Assembly (NCBI GenBank): GCA_910575565.1
Contig: CAJTFL010000007.1
Location: 1 to 64,000, forward strand
Reading direction: 5' to 3'
DNA: 64,000 nucleotides
From: Lachnospiraceae bacterium
GTDB taxonomy: Bacteria > Bacillota > Clostridia > Lachnospirales > Lachnospiraceae
Shown here: in pieces, positions 62,184 through 64,000 of the stretch
Layout of the letters: every line of letters begins with the position of its first letter
Numbering within the stretch: position 1 is the first letter of the stretch
Notes under the pieces: model-generated
Told to the model about the DNA's origin: nothing
Databases searched by the model: none
What the model saw: only the letters and a program-made list of their open reading frames with translations
Translations under genes and position numbers: made by a program

Positions 62184-62211
62184 CTTCCCTCCTAAAGACC
62201 CTGCCTTTTCC

Positions 62212-62775
62212 TTATTCCGCCAGCCGGCTCCTGATCCTCCTAAGCACCCCGGCTCTCTCCATGTAGCTCACAATCGTAAAAAGAAGCAGGGAATCCACCG
62301 GCCACATTACCATATTTTTCAGCGTCCGGGCGGGAAGCAGCACCATGAAGGCCTTGCCGTACAGCATGGACATCCACAGCGTGTTCATCAGCACATTGCA
62401 GATCACCACCACCACCAGCTTTGCCGCCAAAACCCGCCGGAAGGTAAATGGACGCTTATACAGCATACTGCCGTAAAGTATGCCTCCCGTTATGGCCGTC
62501 AAGGTAAAGCCAGGGAAAAACTGGCCGGAGGGCTTCATCATAAATTTAAGCAAATCCAGTATCCCTCCGAAACACCCGCCCACCACCGGCCCGAACAGGT
62601 AGTCCACCAGCCGGTTAGGGATATCCGCAAAGCCGATGCGGATATAGGGACCGATCTCAATGGAATAGTACCCTAAAATCACGGCAATCGCCCCAAACAT
62701 GGCGCAAACGGTTATGGTTCTCACCTGTTTGGCCTCCTGGCAGGACTGAGTAAACAAAGTTGCTAATCTCCTCAT
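62212..62775 (-). CDS. folT: ECF transporter S component, folate-type (FolT)
   Basis: The 187-residue membrane protein has GYYSIEIGPYIRIGFADIPN and the pattern FGPVVGGCFGGILDLLKFMM, typical of folate S components. A tetrahydrofolate riboswitch lies upstream at 62907-63018, which supports folate as substrate. AAAGGAGG lies nine bases before ATG 62775. EcfA/T are not in the window. Confidence 0.93.
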   Translation of the reverse strand: MRRLATLFTQSCQEAKQVRTITVCAMFGAIAVILGYYSIEIGPYIRIGFADIPNRLVDYLFGPVVGGCFGGILDLLKFMMKPSGQFFPGFTLTAITGGILYGSMLYKRPFTFRRVLAAKLVVVVICNVLMNTLWMSMLYGKAFMVLLPARTLKNMVMWPVDSLLLFTIVSYMERAGVLRRIRSRLAE

Positions 62776-62906
62776 CAAAATTACCTCCTTTGCAGAACTC
62801 ATACTACTACAACGGAGCTTATCAAATCCTGGAAAAATGCTGACCATGCAGCAAATGACGGGACAAAATGCCAATCCTCTGCCCTGCCGAAGATATGCTC
62901 TCAGAT

Positions 62907-63018
62907 TGCAGCGGGATGCGGCCTATGTACCGCAAGGCTCCGGCACGCCGGGGCTCTTTTCGTCCTGCTGACAACTCCCTGTTCAGCTGGCACTTAACGC
63001 ACATAAGCCTACTCTGCT
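62907..63018 (-). promoter_or_regulatory. Tetrahydrofolate (THF) riboswitch
   Basis: On the minus strand, AGAGTAG is followed by GCTTATGT, GCGTTAAGTGCC and later ACATAGGC, GCATCCCGCTGC, the conserved THF class I layout. GCAG pairs with CTGC (P1), and GCTTATGT pairs over eight positions with ACATAGGC (P2). The P3 arm is CCAGCTGA / TCAGCAGG. A weak hairpin plus T-run near 62838-62858 could be the expression platform. Confidence 0.92.
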
Positions 63019-63113
63019 TTTTTTATTTCCGCAAGCAGGGAGCCAAGCGCCGTGCTGCGGTATATTTGACTTAACAAATATGATTATAACGGATAGGAGA
63101 AAAAATGCAAGCA

Positions 63114-63644
63114 CTATTTTGCCTCGGAGCCAAAATCCTTCCTTCCTGCCATCTCCATTAACCGATGGACGGCAAGGGCTATCCCCGTCCCCAGCAGGGC
63201 GCCAGCCAGCACATCCGTAGGGAAATGGACAAACAGATACAGCCGGGAAAAGCCGATAAGCCCGGCCAAAAGGAGAGCCGCGCTCCCCCATCCCTTATGG
63301 TAAAGGAAAATGCTTACTGCCGCCTCAAACCCGGCCAGGGTATGGCCGGATGGAAAAGAAAAATCAGCAGGATTTGCCACCAAAAGGGCTATCCCCGGAT
63401 CAATCCAGCAAGGCCGCTGCCGTCCCACCAAGGGCTTTAACAGGCAGTTCCCCAGGAGAAAACCGGCTAACAGGGATAAAAGCACTGCCAGCCCCCAGGC
63501 TCTGGTTTTCCTTGCGCAAAACAATACGGCTCCCAGCACAATCCAAAACCAGCCTGCATTCCCCAAAAAGGTAAGGGCAGCCATCACCTGATCCAGCCAC
63601 GGGGCGTGAAGGCCCTGCAGCCAATAAAGAAGGGTAAATTCCAT
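63114..63644 (-). CDS. PAP2-family phosphatase
   Basis: The 176-residue membrane protein has the PAP2 signature: KPLVGRQRPCW, FSFPSGHTLAGFEAAV and SRLYLFVHFPTDVLAG. It should remove phosphate from a lipid such as phosphatidate or undecaprenyl pyrophosphate outside the membrane. ATG 63644 has GGAGG upstream. Confidence 0.9.
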   Translation of the reverse strand: MEFTLLYWLQGLHAPWLDQVMAALTFLGNAGWFWIVLGAVLFCARKTRAWGLAVLLSLLAGFLLGNCLLKPLVGRQRPCWIDPGIALLVANPADFSFPSGHTLAGFEAAVSIFLYHKGWGSAALLLAGLIGFSRLYLFVHFPTDVLAGALLGTGIALAVHRLMEMAGRKDFGSEAK

Positions 63645-63679
63645 CCTGCCTCCTTTCCTCGTTTGCTCATGCCAAAACG

Positions 63680-64000
63680 CTACAAATCCGTCCCAAACAC
63701 AATCCCCGCGTCTTTCCTGGCCGTCACCAAAAGCTCCATAACCAGCAGGGTTTGACCCAGCAGATCGTAACAGGCCGGGTAATCCCCGCTGGAATACTGG
63801 CGGCAAAACTCCCTGATCTCACTGGCCAGGGCCTTATCCGGCCCTTCCTCGCTTAATACCTCCCTGGCTTCCCCCCGAAGGAATTCCGCATACCGGCTGG
63901 CACTGACCGGCCCCTCCAGGCGAAGGCAGCCCTCATCCCCCTGGATCATCCCAAAGCCTGGGCTGCCCGAGTCCTTTGCACCGCAGCACACCGCCTGAAA
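63680..64000 (-). CDS. Gfo/Idh/MocA-type oxidoreductase, C-terminal part
   Basis: Only the last 106 residues are visible; the gene continues past the right edge. GMIQGDEGCLRLEGPVSASR and EIREFCRQYSSGDYPACYDL fit the C-terminal substrate domain of Gfo/Idh/MocA dehydrogenases. The NAD-binding part is outside the window. Confidence 0.65.
   Translation of the reverse strand, partial: FQAVCCGAKDSGSPGFGMIQGDEGCLRLEGPVSASRYAEFLRGEAREVLSEEGPDKALASEIREFCRQYSSGDYPACYDLLGQTLLVMELLVTARKDAGIVFGTDL

Overview
The window is most likely from a gut Clostridia genome of Lachnospiraceae type. The right third carries a two-gene SufC/SufB-like Fe-S system, a Csp-like subtilase, RsmF, LrgAB, a DUF6465 protein, PepF, and a THF riboswitch in front of an ECF transporter S component. 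About 44 kb on the left is an integrative and conjugative element (ICE) of the Tn1549-like class: MOBP relaxase, MobC, VirD4, PcfB, VirB4, PrgI, VirB6-like protein, Maff2, TopB, LPD-type polyvalent proteins and a sortase. No tRNA, rRNA or CRISPR array was seen.

Layout. From 1 to 5.3 kb is an ICE accessory region: two XRE regulators, a SLOG protein, a visibly AT-rich TetR + M23 peptidase cargo, a frameshifted winged-helix regulator and an HTH protein. From 5.36 to 5.62 kb is a run of back-to-back hairpins. From 5.6 to 24.3 kb, on the minus strand, is the DNA-processing block: relaxase, primase-like protein, MobC, a 2888-residue methylase/SNF2 helicase with a tnpV-like gene overprinted inside it, TTRAP/YodL/LPD28 proteins, an XF1762-like protein, a C5 cytosine methyltransferase and topoisomerase III. 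From 24.4 to 26.7 kb is a cargo patch: an HEXXH protein, a broken conserved gene and a PAPS-reductase-like gene broken by a 2-bp duplication. From 26.7 to 41.5 kb are the surface and secretion genes: sortase, thioester adhesin, SH3/DUF4366 protein, DUF4315 protein, NlpC/P60 hydrolase, VirB4, PrgI, VirB6-like protein, two identical Maff2 proteins, VirD4 and PcfB. From 41.5 to 44.1 kb is the ICE end, with ParB, a serine recombinase that loses homology after its N-terminal domain, and a DUF6870-like protein.

From 44.4 kb to the end is chromosome. It holds a solute-binding lipoprotein with a chemoreceptor, the Csp-like protease (its C-terminus rewritten by a small inverted-repeat element), SufCB, a RibU-like S component, a DUF885 lipoprotein, RsmF, a DUF6465 protein behind 70-bp tandem repeats, PepF, LrgAB, an Mrp ATPase, a small (p)ppGpp synthetase, a GNAT protein, riboswitch-FolT, a PAP2 phosphatase and a partial Gfo/Idh oxidoreductase.

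How it works together. Relaxase, MobC, TopB and helicase would process the DNA. VirD4, VirB4, VirB6-like, PrgI and the NlpC/P60 hydrolase would form the export channel through the cell wall. Sortase and thioester adhesin may hold mating partners. The methyltransferase and polyvalent proteins may protect incoming DNA. Three ICE genes look frameshifted and the recombinase is incomplete, so the copy may be decaying, or the assembly may contain indel errors. All calls come from reading the sequence; no database search or GC calculation was run.
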